Positions 62,421 to 64,000 of a stretch of 64,000 bases of DNA are shown one piece after another; positions within the stretch are counted from its first letter, which is position 1, and every line of letters starts with the position of its first letter. Both the position numbers and the translations under genes were made by a program. The stretch is from Vibrio sp. 10N.286.49.B3 (lineage in GTDB: Bacteria; Pseudomonadota; Gammaproteobacteria; Enterobacterales; Vibrionaceae): NCBI RefSeq assembly GCF_002873395.1, contig NZ_MCUV01000001.1, forward strand, positions 372,001-436,000, in the 5' to 3' direction. Below the pieces are notes generated by a model, which ran no database searches, was not told the origin of the DNA, and was given only the letters and a program-made list of their open reading frames with translations.

Positions 62421-62459
62421 ATGAAATATAAAAAAAGACAACGAGAATTTCTAAAATGA
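62421..62459 (+). other. Possible 12-codon upstream ORF overlapping the rne start
   Basis: ATG at 62421 opens a frame encoding [12 protein letters not shown] and stopping at TGA 62457-62459, which overlaps the rne ATG (62456) as ATGA. Its own ribosome site is weak. Translation is unproven; if real it would couple to rne. Confidence 0.35.
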
Positions 62460-64000
62460 AAAGAATGTTAATTAACGCAACTCAAAAAGAAGAGTTGCGT
62501 GTTGCTTTGGTGGATGGCCAAAGACTGTTCGATCTTGATATCGAAAGTCCAGGTCATGAATCTAAGAAAGCAAATATCTACAAAGGACGTATTACACGTA
62601 TTGAACCAAGCCTAGAAGCTGCATTTGTTGATTATGGTGCAGAGCGTCATGGCTTCCTTCCTCTAAAAGAAATTGCACGCGAATATTTTCCTGCTGGCTA
62701 CACCTACCAAGGTCGCCCAAGCATTAAAGAAGTGCTGCAAGAAGGTCAAGAAGTTATTGTTCAAGTTGAAAAAGAAGAACGTGGCAGCAAAGGTGCTGCC
62801 CTTACGACTTTTGTTTCTCTTGCTGGTAGCTACTTAGTTCTAATGCCAAATAACCCTCGTGCCGGTGGTATTTCTCGCCGTATCGAGGGTGATGAACGTA
62901 CTCAACTAAAAGCGGCTTTAAGCACTCTTGAGCTACCTCAAGGTATGGGTCTTATCGTTCGTACTGCTGGTGTTGGCAAAAGTGCAGAAGAGTTAGAGTG
63001 GGATTTAAATGTTCTACTTAACCACTGGGGAGCCATTAAACAAGCTTCTGAGACTAACTCAGCACCTTTCCTAATTCACCAGGAAAGTAACGTTATTGTA
63101 CGTGCGATTCGTGACTACCTACGTCGTGATATCGGTGAAATCCTAATTGATAGCAATACGATCTTTGAACGAGCTCAAGCTCATATTCAATTAATTCGTC
63201 CTGACTTCTTAAATCGTGTGAAAAAATACGATGGCGAAGTACCGCTATTTAGTCACTACCAAATCGAAAGCCAAATTGAATCGGCCTTCCAACGTGAAGT
63301 TCGCTTACCATCGGGTGGTTCAATCGTTATTGATCCAACTGAAGCACTGACTTCTATCGATATTAACTCTGCTCGTGCGACAAAAGGCAGTGATATTGAA
63401 GAAACAGCGCTTAATACTAACCTAGAAGCGGCTGATGAAATTGCACGTCAATTACGTCTACGTGACTTAGGTGGTTTGGTTGTTATTGACTTCATCGATA
63501 TGACACCAGTTCGTCACCAGCGTGAAGTAGAAAGCCGTTTACGTGATGCTGTTCGCCTTGATCGTGCACGTGTACAAATTGGTCGCATCTCACGCTTTGG
63601 TCTATTAGAGATGTCTCGTCAACGTCTGAGCCCTTCTCTAGCTGAAGCAAGCCACCATATCTGCCCTCGCTGTACGGGTACAGGTGTTGTTCGTGATAAT
63701 GAATCTCTAGCACTTTCTGTTCTACGTTTAATCGAAGAAGAAGCACTAAAAGACAACACGGCACAAGTACTTGCCGTCGTTCCTGTTCCTATTGCTTCTT
63801 ACTTATTGAACGAAAAACGTCGCTCAGTAAACCACATTGAGAAGAATCAAGAAGTTAAGATTACTGTTGTTCCTAACTCCGATATGGAAACCCCTCACTT
63901 TGAGGTAATCCGTGTTCGTGAAGGCGAAGAGTTTGATCTTCTTTCTTACCTACTGCCGTTAAAACTTGATGCTTTAAAAGAAGCAGAAAGCAACGCTCCA
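62456..64000 (+). CDS. rne: Ribonuclease E (N-terminal part; 3' end off window)
   Basis: 515 codons without a stop to the right edge. The start [20 protein letters not shown] matches E. coli RNase E. The S1 domain (about 36-120), the 5'-sensor, and the catalytic core with [16 protein letters not shown] and LVVIDFIDM (equivalents of D303 and D346) are present. The zinc link is CPRCTGTG (about 404-411). RNase E starts most mRNA decay and organises the degradosome; the scaffold half lies outside the window. Confidence 0.98.
   Translation, partial: MKRMLINATQKEELRVALVDGQRLFDLDIESPGHESKKANIYKGRITRIEPSLEAAFVDYGAERHGFLPLKEIAREYFPAGYTYQGRPSIKEVLQEGQEVIVQVEKEERGSKGAALTTFVSLAGSYLVLMPNNPRAGGISRRIEGDERTQLKAALSTLELPQGMGLIVRTAGVGKSAEELEWDLNVLLNHWGAIKQASETNSAPFLIHQESNVIVRAIRDYLRRDIGEILIDSNTIFERAQAHIQLIRPDFLNRVKKYDGEVPLFSHYQIESQIESAFQREVRLPSGGSIVIDPTEALTSIDINSARATKGSDIEETALNTNLEAADEIARQLRLRDLGGLVVIDFIDMTPVRHQREVESRLRDAVRLDRARVQIGRISRFGLLEMSRQRLSPSLAEASHHICPRCTGTGVVRDNESLALSVLRLIEEEALKDNTAQVLAVVPVPIASYLLNEKRRSVNHIEKNQEVKITVVPNSDMETPHFEVIRVREGEEFDLLSYLLPLKLDALKEAESNAP

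Overview
The window is a stretch of core chromosome from a gammaproteobacterium of the family Vibrionaceae, most likely Photobacterium or a close relative. The evidence is protein similarity and gene order. The runs nhaC-type transporter/hns/gsk/mnmA/hflD/purB, bioA/bioBFCD, serS-rarA-lolA-ftsK-lrp/ald, cmk-rpsA-ihfB-lapAB-pyrF and yceD-rpmF-plsX-fabHDG-acpP-fabF-pabC-mltG-tmk-holB-ycfH-ptsG are those I remember from Vibrio. A PBPRA1643-type SEC-C protein, a family named from Photobacterium profundum, points the same way. Base composition is AT-rich (about 40% GC by eye) and even throughout. I see no insertion sequence, prophage, integron, CRISPR array, tRNA or rRNA gene.

Layout. 1-7.8 kb: a lysine-riboswitch-controlled NhaC-family transporter (cut by the left edge), H-NS, guanosine kinase behind a PurR operator, then tRNA thiolase MnmA, HflD and adenylosuccinate lyase. 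7.9-13.5 kb: a seven-gene minus-strand lipid-modification operon (NTF2-like, SDR, flavin oxidase, DUF1365, Cfa-like methyltransferase, DUF2878, chalcone-isomerase-like). 13.7-20.2 kb: HtpX, a 54-residue small protein and the divergent biotin genes around a BirA operator. 20.3-31.2 kb: SerS, RarA, LolA, FtsK, Lrp, Ald, a methyltransferase and CysB. 31.5-40.7 kb: a membrane coiled-coil protein with MiaE, PyrF, LapA/LapB, IHF-beta, ribosomal protein S1, CMP kinase, SohB and YciK.

40.8-49.1 kb: a signalling and sugar-uptake block with CheV, Mlc, a patatin, a 29-residue YnhF-like membrane peptide, the SEC-C protein, a chemoreceptor and the glucose PTS transporter. 49.5-60.1 kb: a long minus-strand envelope and fatty-acid block in which most junctions are short gaps or ATGA-type overlaps. 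60.2-64 kb: Maf, RluC and the start of rne, which has a long structured leader and is cut by the right edge.

How the genes work together. Two blocks supply the membrane: the fab/plsX/acpP operon makes acyl chains and the Cfa operon is predicted to modify them. Biotin genes supply the cofactor of acetyl-CoA carboxylase. PtsG and its repressor Mlc lie close to CheV and a chemoreceptor. Several small genes that a length filter would miss are recorded: rpmF (56 aa), the 54-aa protein, the YnhF-like peptide and a 12-codon upstream ORF overlapping rne. No wholly new system stands out. The best candidates for follow-up are the Cfa-like operon, whose methyltransferase lacks two canonical active-site residues, and the uncharacterised coiled-coil protein fused by overlap to miaE.
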